Source: Streptomyces africanus (GTDB lineage Bacteria > Actinomycetota > Actinomycetes > Streptomycetales > Streptomycetaceae). From it: DNA of 35,758 bases. Below are positions 1 through 7,443 of this stretch, piece by piece (the stretch's first letter is position 1; each line of letters begins with the position of its first letter). Both the position numbers and the translations under genes were made by a program. The stretch spans positions 1 through 35,758 of the forward strand of contig NZ_MUKA01000072.1 in NCBI RefSeq assembly GCF_002150735.1, given 5' to 3'. The notes under the pieces were generated by a model. It did not search any database, had not been told where the DNA came from, and worked only from the letters and a program-made list of their open reading frames with translations.

Positions 1-191
1 CCATGCGGGCCCGCATGGTCAAGGAGTACAAGTCCGAGCTGATGCACCCGTACTACGCGGCCGAGCGCGGCCTGGTCGACGACGTCATCGACCCCGCGGA
101 AACCCGCGAGGTGCTGATCAAGTCCCTCGCGATGCTCCAGACCAAGCACGCCGACCTGCCCTCCCGCAAGCACGGCAACCCTCCGCAGTAA
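1..191 (+). CDS. accB: Acetyl/propionyl-CoA carboxylase beta subunit, C-terminal fragment
   Basis: This is the last ~62 codons of a gene that begins before the window; the frame is open from the left edge to TAA at 189-191. The tail MVKEYKSELMHPYYAAERGL, followed by a VDDVIDP motif, is typical of the C-terminus of biotin-dependent acyl-CoA carboxylase carboxyltransferase subunits of the AccB/PccB family. These transfer CO2 from biotin to acetyl- or propionyl-CoA and make malonyl- or methylmalonyl-CoA for fatty acids and polyketides. The next gene encodes the small epsilon subunit that associates with this type of beta subunit in Streptomyces, which supports accB rather than another paralogue. 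The catalytic carboxybiotin and acyl-CoA sites lie upstream and cannot be checked. The internal ATG at position 3 is not a start. Confidence 0.85.
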   Translation, partial: MRARMVKEYKSELMHPYYAAERGLVDDVIDPAETREVLIKSLAMLQTKHADLPSRKHGNPPQ

Positions 192-226
192 CCTGGCGGA
201 CATCTCTCTCCTGGAGACTGAGACCC

Positions 227-421
227 ATGGACATCCCTGATATCCGCGTCGAGAAGGGCCACGCCGAGCCCGAGGAAGTCGCCGCCATCACGGCGATCCT
301 TCTGGCCCGCGCCGCCGCCCGCCCCACGGACCCGACCCCGACGCACCGCGGCCGCGTGAAGGCGGGCTGGCGCCGCCTGGAACGCGAGCCGGGCTTCCGC
401 GCCCCGCACAGCTGGCGCTGA
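227..421 (+). CDS. accE: Acyl-CoA carboxylase epsilon subunit
   Basis: A 64-residue protein, the usual size for AccE. It begins MDIPDIRVEKGHAEPEEVAA and ends RRLEREPGFRAPHSWR. The N-terminal half fits the epsilon-subunit pattern (a short strand, then 'G.A.PEE.AA..A' and a helix), and the C-terminus is basic with 'W' residues as in the family. The protein has no catalytic role; in actinomycetes it stabilises and stimulates the AccA2-AccB complex by binding the beta subunit. The ATG at 227 has a purine-rich GGAG about 12 nt upstream. The gene follows accB by 35 nt, so both are probably on one transcript, ended by the hairpin at 435-467. Confidence 0.85.
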   Translation: MDIPDIRVEKGHAEPEEVAAITAILLARAAARPTDPTPTHRGRVKAGWRRLEREPGFRAPHSWR

Positions 422-434
422 GCCCAGAACCAGA

Positions 435-467
435 AAGAAGGCCCCTCATGGAGGGGCCTTCTTTTTT
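435..467 (+). terminator. Intrinsic terminator after accB-accE
   Basis: A perfect 13-bp stem (435-447 with 451-463) closes a 3-nt ATG loop. It is followed by a T run ending at 467, and the stem starts 13 nt after the accE stop. The A-rich 5' arm means it could also work weakly in reverse. Confidence 0.9.
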
Positions 468-545
468 GGGGGCGCGGGGCTGTATCACTGTGCGGCTCCG
501 CCGCGCGGGCGTGACAAGCCACACACGACCCGCACCCGGCAACGC

Positions 546-583
546 GACAGCCCCCGGCAGCCCAGAGGCCGCCGGGGGCTGTC
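546..583 (-). terminator. Hairpin terminator after the left cvn operon
   Basis: A perfect 13-bp G+C-rich inverted repeat (546-558 with 571-583) and 12-nt loop lie 14 nt past the minus-strand cvnD stop. There is no T tract, which is common for Streptomyces terminators. Together with the accE terminator it separates two converging transcripts. Confidence 0.75.
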
Positions 584-597
584 CCACAGCGAGAGAA

Positions 598-1179
598 CTA
601 ACGCAGCCGGGCCATCAGAGCGTGCTCCACCAGTGTGATCAGCGCCGACTTCGCGTCCGCCCGGTGCCGGGCGTCGGTCGTGATGATGGGGGTGTCCGGG
701 CCGATCTGGAGGGCTTCCCGGACCTCGTCCGGCGTGTACGGCTGCTGGCCGTCGAAGCCGTTCAGCGCGATGACGAACGGCAGTCCGCTGTTCTCGAAGT
801 AGTCGACAGCGGGGAAGCAGTCGGCGAGACGCCTCGTGTCGACCAGCACGATCGCGCCGATCGCGCCGCGCACCAGGTCGTCCCACATGAACCAGAAGCG
901 GTCCTGGCCCGGCGTACCGAAGAGGTACAGGATCAGGTCCTGGTCCAGGGTGATACGGCCGAAGTCCATGGCGACCGTCGTGGTGGTCTTGTCCCCGGTG
1001 TGGGTGAGGTCGTCGATGCCGGCCGAAGCTGACGTCATGACGGCCTCGGTACGCAGCGGGTTGATCTCCGAGACGGCCCCGACGAACGTGGTCTTGCCCA
1101 CGCCGAAGCCACCCGCCACCACGATCTTCGCCGAGGTGGTGGAGCGGGAAGGACCGCCGCTAGAGCTTGCGAAGTCCAC
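598..1179 (-). CDS. cvnD2: Conservon small GTPase CvnD (left block)
   Basis: A 193-residue Ras-like GTPase of the cvn (conservon) type. The P-loop GGFGVGKT is at residues 23-30. The G3 region is FGTPGQDRFWF in place of DxxGQ. The base-recognition loop reads NGFD where classic GTPases have NKxD, as is usual for this family. There is no C-terminal lipidation CAAX box. In Streptomyces, Cvn proteins form a membrane complex compared to eukaryotic G-protein signalling, in which CvnD is the nucleotide-binding switch. The gene overlaps cvnC by 20 bp, so translation is probably coupled. The protein is almost identical to the right-block copy (5958-6533); differences concentrate in the first ~12 residues. 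Symbol numbering follows my memory of S. coelicolor and could be swapped. Confidence 0.9.
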   Translation of the reverse strand: MDFASSSGGPSRSTTSAKIVVAGGFGVGKTTFVGAVSEINPLRTEAVMTSASAGIDDLTHTGDKTTTTVAMDFGRITLDQDLILYLFGTPGQDRFWFMWDDLVRGAIGAIVLVDTRRLADCFPAVDYFENSGLPFVIALNGFDGQQPYTPDEVREALQIGPDTPIITTDARHRADAKSALITLVEHALMARLR

Positions 1180-1738
1180 TGAGCACCCTTTCGAGCAGTG
1201 TCACGTCTGGCTGGCCGCCGGCGTTCTCGTCGCCGCCGGGCTGATGGATGGCGACCAGTCCCGCCTCCGCCAAGTCGGCGACGAGGATCCTGGCCACGCC
1301 GAGAGGGATCGTGAGGAGCGCCGAGATCTCGGCGACCGACTTGATTTCCCGGCAGAGGTTGCAGATCCGCTGATGCTCGGGCAACTGGCCCTGCATCTGG
1401 TGCGGCTGCGCAGTGGTGTGCACCAGCGCCTCGATGGCGAGCTGGTAACGCGGGCGGGTCCGGCCACCGGTCATGGCGTACGGACGCACCAGCGGGTTGT
1501 TCGACGCCCCCGCGGGCGCCGGCTCAGGGGTGCGGCGCTGCGGCTGCACGGGCTGGATGCGCGGGGCCGGCGGCTGGTCGTACGGCGACGGGCCGGGGCC
1601 CTGAGGCGCGTACGGCTGCCGGTGGCTCGGTGCGGAGGGGAAGTTGTAACGGTTCGGGTTCTGCCCACCGTCGCCCTGGCCCTGGGCAGGGCCGTACGAC
1701 CAATTGCCCGAAGACGAACCGCCTGGGGGTGTTGCCAC
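1160..1738 (-). CDS. cvnC2: Conservon DUF742 protein CvnC (left block)
   Basis: A 192-residue protein. Residues 1-80 are a low-complexity linker rich in Pro, Gln, Gly and Tyr. The remaining ~110 residues form the DUF742 domain: 'LVRPYAMTGGRTRPRYQLAI', then a winged-helix-like region with the motifs EHQRICNLCREIKSVAEISA and LGVARILVADLAEAGLVAIH, ending SGLRKL. DUF742 proteins are CvnC components of the cvn complex and may bind CvnB or CvnD; DNA binding has not been shown from sequence. The GTG start at 1738 has a strong GGAGGAG site 4-10 nt upstream. The N-terminal extension is much longer than in the right-block CvnC (131 residues), so the paralogues differ mainly in the linker. Confidence 0.88.
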   Translation of the reverse strand: MATPPGGSSSGNWSYGPAQGQGDGGQNPNRYNFPSAPSHRQPYAPQGPGPSPYDQPPAPRIQPVQPQRRTPEPAPAGASNNPLVRPYAMTGGRTRPRYQLAIEALVHTTAQPHQMQGQLPEHQRICNLCREIKSVAEISALLTIPLGVARILVADLAEAGLVAIHQPGGDENAGGQPDVTLLERVLSGLRKL

Positions 1739-1782
1739 TTTCTCCTCCTCCGACTGTGCCTGGCACCCATCGCTGTGGAGCC

Positions 1783-1812
1783 GCGTCCCGAAACCTTACG
1801 GCCACGGGACGC
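1783..1812 (-). other. Intercistronic hairpin between cvnB and cvnC (left block)
   Basis: An 8-bp perfect inverted repeat (1783-1790 with 1805-1812) with a 14-nt loop sits in the 94-bp gap between cvnB and cvnC. It has no T tract. It could adjust the ratio of upstream to downstream products or protect mRNA ends. I saw no equivalent hairpin in the matching gap of the right block. Confidence 0.4.
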
Positions 1813-1832
1813 CAAAACGCACCGTCCGTCTG

Positions 1833-2255
1833 TTAGTTGAGCAGGCTCCCCTGGAGCTCCGCGCGAAGATCCGGTGTCAGGACCGTACCGGCTCGGTCCA
1901 CGAGCAGCGCCATCTCGTATCCGATGAGGCCGATGTCCGCCTCCGGATGTGCGAGAACCGCGAGCGACGAGCCGTCGGAGATGGACATGATGAAGAGGAA
2001 TCCCCGCTCCATCTCCACAACCGTCTGATTGACGCTTCCGCCCTCGAAGATCCGGGAGGCGCCTGCCGTCAGAGACGTCAGACCGGAGGCGACGGCCGCG
2101 AGCTGGTCGGCACGGTCGCGGGGGAAGCCTTCGGACATCGCCAGAAGGAGTCCGTCGGCGGAGACCACCACCGTGTGGGACACCCCCGGGGTGTTGTCCA
2201 CGAAGTTGGTGATCAACCAGTTCAGGTTCTGTGCCGCCTGGCTCATCGGGCTCAC
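1833..2255 (-). CDS. cvnB2: Conservon Roadblock/LC7 protein CvnB (left block)
   Basis: A 140-residue single-domain Roadblock/LC7 protein beginning MSPMSQAAQNLNWLITNF. It contains the family hallmarks GVSHTVVVSADGLLLAMSEG, LAAVASGLTSLTAGASRIFE and the C-terminal DIGLIGYEMALLVDRAG. Roadblock domains dimerise and often act as regulators of small GTPases (MglB is an example), so CvnB is the likely partner of CvnD. I choose the GTG at 2255, one base after the cvnA stop and with AGGAG just upstream inside the cvnA end. This gives exactly the length of the right-block copy. A longer open frame reaching 2312 would run into cvnA and is not needed. Expression is probably coupled to cvnA translation. 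Confidence 0.9.
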   Translation of the reverse strand: MSPMSQAAQNLNWLITNFVDNTPGVSHTVVVSADGLLLAMSEGFPRDRADQLAAVASGLTSLTAGASRIFEGGSVNQTVVEMERGFLFIMSISDGSSLAVLAHPEADIGLIGYEMALLVDRAGTVLTPDLRAELQGSLLN

Positions 2256-2256
2256 A

Positions 2257-5200
2257 CTAACGCTCCTGGTTGTAGGTGCTGTCAGGACCGAAGCCCTGGC
2301 CGTTCGTTTCACTGCCTGCGTTGCGTCCGCGCTGTACGCCGCGACGCAGGTTGCTCAGCCTGCCCCGGACGTCCTCCGGGGCGCGGGAGACCTGTGGGCC
2401 TCCCTGGGGAGTGCTCTCGGCGGAACCCTCGATCAGGTTGGCCTTGGGCACCCGCCTCGGCAGGCCGGAGGAGGTGACCCCGCCCGCCTTCGGCTTCCGG
2501 AGCTGCGAGGCCTGCTGCCACCGCTCGTCGTTCGCCGAGCGCCAGTCGCTGTCGCCGTTGCTCTCCGGGGTGGAGGCCGGGGGCTCCTGGCTCGCGTGCC
2601 GGGCGCCGCCCGCACCGTTCGCACCGTTCGCGGAGGACCCGCGGCGGGGAAGCCCGGCGTCGGTCAGCGAGGGTGCGGCGGAGTGGGCCGGTCCCGGACG
2701 GTCGAAGCCTACGCGGTCCTGCTCACTCGCGTCAGCGGCCTGCGCAGATTCCGTTTCCTGGGCCTGAGAAGGGTACTGGTTCGGGTAACCGTTCTGGTAA
2801 CCGTCCTGCTGCGGCCAGTCGTCCTGGTAACGCCGCTGCTCGAAGGCGGCGAAGCCACCGGGCCCGCCCGCGCCCGGCCCCGAGTGCTCCTCCTGGGCCG
2901 GCTCCGCATAGGAGGGGTCCGGGTAGCCGCCGTTCGGCGAGAAGGTGTCGTTCTGCGGCACACCGCCGTTCGGCGCGTAGTACTGCTCGTCGTACGCGGC
3001 CCGCTGCGGCTCCTCGTACGCCGTCTGCCGCTGCTCCTCGTACGGCGCCCGCTGCTGCTCCTCGTACGGTGCCTGACGGTCGTACGCGGCGGGCTGCTCC
3101 GGGTAGCCGGTCTGGCCCGTGTCGTAGCCCTGGCCGGAGTCGTAGCCCTGCCGGCCGTGGAACTCCTCGGTGTATCCGGATGCCTCGGCCTGCTGCTGGG
3201 CGTTCTGGCCGTTCCCACCGGGCAGGGCGGGCTGCTCGTGGGACTGGGCCTCCAGGGCCGCCCGGCGCTCCTCGCGCATCAGTGAGCGGCCGACGGGGTC
3301 CAGTTCGCGTATGTCGTCGGGGACGTCGGCGTACCGGCTGTCGTCGAAGCCGAGCTCCGCCGCGGTCCGCATGGGCGGATGGTTGAAGTTCTCGCCGCCG
3401 CCGAAGTTCTGCTCCGGGATGATCTGCGAGACGGTGAACTCGTCGCGGTCCACGTGCTGCTCGCCGCCGCCACCGTGGGTGATCGCGTCGGGCAGCATGA
3501 CCAGCGAGGTGGTGCCGGCCTGCTCGCCCGAGGGGCGCAGCTGGACGCGGATGCCGTGCCGGTCGGACAGCCGGCCGACCACGAACAGGCCCATGCGCTG
3601 CGAGATCGCGGCGTCCACGGTCGGCGGGTTGGCCAGCTTGTGGTTGATGTCCGCGAAGTCCTCGGCGGTCAGGCCGATGCCCTTGTCGTGGATCTCGATC
3701 ATGACGCGGCCGTCGGGGAGACGGGTCGCGGTCACGCGGACCTTCGTCTGCGGGGAGGAGAACGTGGTCGCGTTCTCCAGCAGCTCGGCGAGCAGGTGCA
3801 CGAGGTCGGTCACGGCCCGGCCGTGGATCTCGGCCTCGGGGACGCCGGACAGCTCGATGCGCTCGTACTGCTCCACCTCGGAGGAGGCGGCGCGCAGCAC
3901 GTCGACCAGCGGGACCGGCTGGTCCCAGCGGCGGCCGGGCTCCTCGCCGGCGAGGACCAGGAGGTTCTCGCCGTTGCGGCGCATACGGGTCGCGAGGTGG
4001 TCCAGGCGGAAGAGGTTCTCCAGCTGGTCCGGGTCGGCCTCGTTGTTCTCCAGGTCGGTGATCAGGGTCAGCTGGCCCTCGATCAGCGACTGGTTGCGGC
4101 GCGACAGGTTGGTGAAGATCGCGTTGATGTTGCCCCGCAGCAGGGCCTGCTCGGCGGCGAGCCGGACGGCCTCGCGGTGGACCTGGTCGAAGGCGCGGGC
4201 GACCTCGCCGATCTCGTCCGTGGTGGTGATCGGGATGGCCTGCACGCGGGTGTCGACGCGTCCGGGGTCGGTGCGCGAGAGCTGGTCGACGAGCATCGGC
4301 AGGCGCTGCTCGGCGATGCCGAAGGCGGCGTTGCGCAGCTGGCGCATCGAGCGGCTCATCTGGCGGGCCACCGCGCCGGCCAGGATGAAGGCCAGGAGCA
4401 GGGCGACCACGACGGCGGCACCGGTGATGTAGGCGTCGCGCTGGGCGCCGTCGGCGATATCGGAGGCTTCGCTCACGGCCTTGTCGGCCATGTCCGTCTC
4501 GATCTTCTCGTACGCGTTGAACCGGAGCGTGTTGACCGCCCACCAGTTCTCGGCGGTGATGCCCTGCTCGGCGAGGGCGGCGCGGGCGCTCGGGTCCGTG
4601 GTCTGGAGCGTGGCGACGGCCGAGACCATCGTCTCCGGCTTGGACGGCGGGGCGACGTAGTCCGGGTTCTTGGCCTTGGCCTCCCGGGCCATCGCGGCAC
4701 CGTCGGTCTTCATCTTCGCCTCGGCGGCCCTGAGCTTGGCCGCGTCCTGCTCGGTACCGCCGCCGATGTACTCCTGCATGGCGATGCGCTCGAGGTAGGC
4801 GTATGAGGACAGGGCGATGCGCTGGCTGGCGAGGTTGCCCTCGTCCGGGCCCGGCTTGGTCAGGATGTGCATGCCGATGGAGCGCTGGAGCGACAGGGCC
4901 GCCTTGGTGAGCTCGATGGCGTAGACGGTCCGGCCGTAGCTGGTGATGTTGCCGGTGCCGAGGCCCAGCTCGTTGGCGAACTCCGTCAGCGGGTGGGCGA
5001 CCTCGACGTAGCCCTCCTCGGTCTGCACGCCCTTGAGCCTGGAGGTGTAGGCGACCTGGCGCAGGGTCTGGAGCTTGGGCTCCGCCTTGCGGAACAGGTC
5101 CAGACGGCGTTCCAGGCCGGGCTTGGCCGGCATGCTCTGGGCCGCGGCGTCGAAGGCGTCGGCCGCCTCGTCGGTGGCCTTGCGGACCTGGGCGACGGTC

Positions 5201-5580
5201 GCCTTGTCCTGGGCGGTCTGGGCGCTGCCCTTCAGCAGGGGCGCCGCGGAGGTGTCGCGCTCGTTGTAGAGGGCATTGGCGTACAGCAGGGAGGCCTGCA
5301 CCAGACGCGCGGTGTTCTCCGCGTCCTCGGCCTCCTGCCAGGTGTCGATCGAGCTCTTCACCTGGATGCCGCCCATGACGAGGCCGACCAGCACGGGTAT
5401 GAGCAGGATCGCGTTGAGCCTGGTCGCCACGCGCCAGTTGCGCGGGGAGAGACGGCCACCGCTCTGGGCGGGCGCGGCCGCCGGCTCCGAACCGGGCACG
5501 GGGGCGGGCGCCGCTGTGCGCGGCGGCGGGGTGAAGTTGCCCCGGGCCGACGGCTCGGGACTGTTCTTGCTTCGCCTCAC
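2257..5580 (-). CDS. cvnA2: Conservon sensor-kinase-like membrane protein CvnA (left block)
   Basis: A 1107-residue protein from the GTG at 5580. A Pro-rich cytoplasmic head (1-50) leads to membrane helix 1 (~55-75). An extracytoplasmic helical sensor of ~305 residues follows, resembling nitrate/nitrite-sensing NIT domains. Then come membrane helix 2 (~384-405), a HAMP-like linker, and a GHKL ATPase domain with N-box ELLENATTF (~600), G1 DKGIGLT (~630) and 'GLFVVGRLSDRHGI'. A ~400-residue disordered Gln/Tyr/Pro tail ends near NQER. There is no canonical His-Glu-x-x-Thr phosphoacceptor box: the helical region reads LSRRNQSLIEGQL, then LDHLATRMRR, whose His is the only candidate. It is the first gene of the operon. 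The frame extends to an ATG at 5667, but those 29 residues look non-coding and the GTG has GAGAGG upstream. Confidence 0.88.
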   Translation of the reverse strand: MRRSKNSPEPSARGNFTPPPRTAAPAPVPGSEPAAAPAQSGGRLSPRNWRVATRLNAILLIPVLVGLVMGGIQVKSSIDTWQEAEDAENTARLVQASLLYANALYNERDTSAAPLLKGSAQTAQDKATVAQVRKATDEAADAFDAAAQSMPAKPGLERRLDLFRKAEPKLQTLRQVAYTSRLKGVQTEEGYVEVAHPLTEFANELGLGTGNITSYGRTVYAIELTKAALSLQRSIGMHILTKPGPDEGNLASQRIALSSYAYLERIAMQEYIGGGTEQDAAKLRAAEAKMKTDGAAMAREAKAKNPDYVAPPSKPETMVSAVATLQTTDPSARAALAEQGITAENWWAVNTLRFNAYEKIETDMADKAVSEASDIADGAQRDAYITGAAVVVALLLAFILAGAVARQMSRSMRQLRNAAFGIAEQRLPMLVDQLSRTDPGRVDTRVQAIPITTTDEIGEVARAFDQVHREAVRLAAEQALLRGNINAIFTNLSRRNQSLIEGQLTLITDLENNEADPDQLENLFRLDHLATRMRRNGENLLVLAGEEPGRRWDQPVPLVDVLRAASSEVEQYERIELSGVPEAEIHGRAVTDLVHLLAELLENATTFSSPQTKVRVTATRLPDGRVMIEIHDKGIGLTAEDFADINHKLANPPTVDAAISQRMGLFVVGRLSDRHGIRVQLRPSGEQAGTTSLVMLPDAITHGGGGEQHVDRDEFTVSQIIPEQNFGGGENFNHPPMRTAAELGFDDSRYADVPDDIRELDPVGRSLMREERRAALEAQSHEQPALPGGNGQNAQQQAEASGYTEEFHGRQGYDSGQGYDTGQTGYPEQPAAYDRQAPYEEQQRAPYEEQRQTAYEEPQRAAYDEQYYAPNGGVPQNDTFSPNGGYPDPSYAEPAQEEHSGPGAGGPGGFAAFEQRRYQDDWPQQDGYQNGYPNQYPSQAQETESAQAADASEQDRVGFDRPGPAHSAAPSLTDAGLPRRGSSANGANGAGGARHASQEPPASTPESNGDSDWRSANDERWQQASQLRKPKAGGVTSSGLPRRVPKANLIEGSAESTPQGGPQVSRAPEDVRGRLSNLRRGVQRGRNAGSETNGQGFGPDSTYNQER
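2981..3098 (-). repeat. Tandem Tyr-Glu-Glu-Gln repeats in the left CvnA tail
   Basis: About four degenerate copies of a 24-27 bp unit encode 'A-P-Y-E-E-Q-Q-R'-like octapeptides (APYEEQQR, APYEEQRQ, AYEEPQR, AYDEQ) in the disordered C-terminal tail. Boundaries are approximate. The right-block CvnA tail has a different repeat, so tails diverge faster than domains. Confidence 0.6.
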
Positions 5581-5957
5581 TCGACCAACAACCTCTCGGC
5601 GGTCGGCACCAACGTTGTGCCGCAGTTTCTCAGAGCCCGGTACGCCATCGACTGACGTGTACGCCATTGACTATTGGGCAGTTCAGGCATTCCAGCACGA
5701 CGACCTGCGCTCTTCCAAACAGTCCGGGGTGGGGATTCCGAGGGTTGTAAGCCCCAGATAAAACGGTCATAAAGAGCGAGCCCCGCCAAAAGGCGGGGCG
5801 ATTGTGCGCGCAGCGAGACCGGATGTGCGCGACGCGTGGCCGTACCACCTGATTCCTCTGCCGAAACGTTATGAACACCTTGGCCGACCGTGTCAAAGGA
5901 CACAGTCGGCTTCGGCACATCTACGACAACTGCCGTATGGCGCTTCTGAATTGGGTG
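5581..5957. promoter_or_regulatory. Spacer between the two cvn operons, with promoter candidates for the left operon
   Basis: This 377-bp stretch has no convincing gene. Reading on the minus strand toward the left operon it holds, in order, the terminator hairpin of the right operon (5780-5799), a 13-base motif shared with the upstream region of the other cvn operon (5686-5698), and two 13-bp direct repeats 19 bp apart (5640-5652 and 5659-5671, 12 of 13 identical) located 60-91 nt before the cvnA start. I could not fix a clear -35/-10 pair. Confidence 0.5.
5780..5799 (-). terminator. Terminator after the right cvn operon
   Basis: An 8-bp G+C stem (5780-5787 with 5792-5799) closes an AAAA loop (TTTT on the minus strand). 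On the minus strand it is followed by a mildly T-rich stretch (CTCTTTATG). It lies between the cvnD stop at 5958 and the next operon, so it should limit read-through between the tandem blocks. Confidence 0.65.
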
Positions 5958-6533
5958 CTACCTCAGCCGTGCCATCAGGGCGTGCTCGACCAGCGTGATC
6001 AGCGCGCTCTTCGCGTCGGCCCGGTGCCGGGCGTCCGTCGTGATGATGGGGGTGTCGGGGCCGATCTGGAGCGCTTCCCGCACCTCGTCGGGGGTGTAGG
6101 GCTGCTGGCCGTCGAAGCCGTTGAGGGCGATGACGAAGGGCAGGCCGCTGTTCTCGAAGTAGTCGACGGCCGGGAAGCAGTCGGCGAGACGGCGGGTGTC
6201 CACCAGCACGACGGCGCCGATGGCGCCGCGCACCAGGTCGTCCCACATGAACCAGAAGCGGTCCTGGCCCGGCGTACCGAAGAGGTACAGGATCAGGTCC
6301 TGGTCCAGGGTGATACGGCCGAAGTCCATGGCCACCGTGGTGGTGGTCTTGTCCCCGGTGTGCGTGAGGTCGTCGATGCCCGCGCTGGCAGAGGTCATCA
6401 CGGCCTCGGTGCGCAGCGGGTTGATCTCCGAGACGGCGCCGACGAAGGTGGTCTTGCCCACGCCGAAGCCGCCCGCCACCACGATCTTCGCGGAGGTGGT
6501 GGAACGACCCGCGTCAGAGCTTGCGAAGTCCAC
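5958..6533 (-). CDS. cvnD1: Conservon small GTPase CvnD (right block)
   Basis: A 191-residue paralogue of the left CvnD, with the same P-loop GGFGVGKT, the FGTPGQDRFWF G3 region and NGFD in place of NKxD. Apart from the extreme N-terminus (MDFASSDAGRSTTS versus MDFASSSGGPSRSTTS), it differs at only one or two positions, for example Val for Ile in the G-IVLVDT strand. Its role is presumably the nucleotide switch of the second conservon complex. It overlaps cvnC by 20 bp, exactly as in the left block, and is the last gene of the operon. Synonymous differences are scattered except for a 110-bp identical tract (6223-6332 here). Confidence 0.9.
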   Translation of the reverse strand: MDFASSDAGRSTTSAKIVVAGGFGVGKTTFVGAVSEINPLRTEAVMTSASAGIDDLTHTGDKTTTTVAMDFGRITLDQDLILYLFGTPGQDRFWFMWDDLVRGAIGAVVLVDTRRLADCFPAVDYFENSGLPFVIALNGFDGQQPYTPDEVREALQIGPDTPIITTDARHRADAKSALITLVEHALMARLR

Positions 6534-6909
6534 TGAGCACCCTTTCGAGCAGTGTCACGTCCGGCGCGCCGGTGGCCTCGTCGCCGCCCGGCTGGTGGAT
6601 CGCGACGAGACCGGCCTCCGCGAGGTCCGCGACCAGGATCCGGGCCACACCGAGCGGCATGTTGAGCAGCGCCGAGACCTCGGCGACCGACTTCACCTCA
6701 CGGCACAGGTGGCAGATGCGCTGGTGCTCCGGGAGCAGCCCCATGAGCGCCGCGGGATCGGCGGTCGTGCTGATCAGTGCCTCGATGGCCAGCTGATAAC
6801 GCGGCCGGGTCCGGCCGCCGGTCATGGCGTACGGCCGGACCAGCGGCTGGTCGCCCTCGTCCTCGTACGGCTCCGCGTACGGATCATGAGAGGCGGGGGG
6901 CGGGGTCAT
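6514..6909 (-). CDS. cvnC1: Conservon DUF742 protein CvnC (right block)
   Basis: A 131-residue DUF742 protein with a short acidic N-terminal arm (MTPPPASHDPYAEPYEDEGD). It then shares the domain of its paralogue: PLVRPYAMTGGRTRPRYQLA, EHQRICHLCREVKSVAEVSA, LGVARILVADLAEAGLVAIH and the terminal SGLRKL. The ATG at 6909 has GGAGG 4-8 nt upstream. A winged-helix-like core suggests protein or nucleic-acid contacts, but only association with the cvn complex is established for the family. There is a 111-bp gap after cvnB and a 20-bp overlap with cvnD. Confidence 0.88.
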   Translation of the reverse strand: MTPPPASHDPYAEPYEDEGDQPLVRPYAMTGGRTRPRYQLAIEALISTTADPAALMGLLPEHQRICHLCREVKSVAEVSALLNMPLGVARILVADLAEAGLVAIHQPGGDEATGAPDVTLLERVLSGLRKL

Positions 6910-7020
6910 GGGTCCTCCGGGCGGGACAGCAAGTCGGTCAGTCGAGCCGTCTGACGAGGCCTGTGTGGGGTGTGTGGCAGCCGGACGGTGATGTGGTGAG
7001 ACGGGTGGTGCCGGGGCCGA

Positions 7021-7443
7021 TCAATGGAGCAGACTGCCTTGGAGCTCAGCTCGCAGGTCGGGGGTGAGGACCGCGCCCGCGCGGTCGACCAGGAGCGCCA
7101 TCTCGTAGCCGACGAGGCCGATGTCGCATTCGGGGTGAGCGAGGACGGCGAGCGACGAGCCGTCCGAGACGGACATGAGGAAGACGAATCCCCGCTCCAT
7201 CTCCACGACCGTCTGTGCCACGTCGCCGCCCTCGAAGATCCGGGAGGCGCCCGCCGTCAGGGACGTCAGACCGGAGGCGACGGCCGCGAGCTGGTCCGCA
7301 CGGTCGCGCGGGAAGCCCTCCGACATCGCCAGGAGGAGGCCGTCGGCGGACACGACGACGGTGTGGGACACCCCGGGGGTGTTGTCCACGAAGTTGGTGA
7401 TCAACCAGTTGAGATTCTGTGCCGCCTGGCTCATCGGACTCAA
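7021..7443 (-). CDS. cvnB1: Conservon Roadblock/LC7 protein CvnB (right block)
   Basis: A 140-residue Roadblock/LC7 protein, the same length as the left copy. It is identical over most of the N-terminal half (MSPMSQAAQNLNWLITNFVD, GVSHTVVVSADGLLLAMSEG) with conservative changes later (FVFLMSVSDG, HPECDIGLVGYE). The start is a TTG at 7443, directly abutting the cvnA TAG (7446-7444), with AGGAG inside the cvnA terminus. This rare start with stop-start contact points to translational coupling and tight dosage between sensor and Roadblock protein. It is the likely GTPase regulator of CvnD. Confidence 0.9.
   Translation of the reverse strand: MSPMSQAAQNLNWLITNFVDNTPGVSHTVVVSADGLLLAMSEGFPRDRADQLAAVASGLTSLTAGASRIFEGGDVAQTVVEMERGFVFLMSVSDGSSLAVLAHPECDIGLVGYEMALLVDRAGAVLTPDLRAELQGSLLH

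Noticed and set aside
118..522. Long minus-strand open frames over accB-accE
   Set aside because: Typical high-G+C antisense shadows; Arg/Ala-rich, no motif, and they cross a strong terminator.
2029..3285. Plus-strand 418-codon frame inside the left cvnA tail
   Set aside because: Low-complexity Leu/Arg/Val product made by reading the repetitive tail backwards; no start signal or domain.
5577..5918. Minus-strand frame in the spacer between cvn operons
   Set aside because: It crosses the terminator hairpin and promoter elements; composition is unlike neighbouring proteins.
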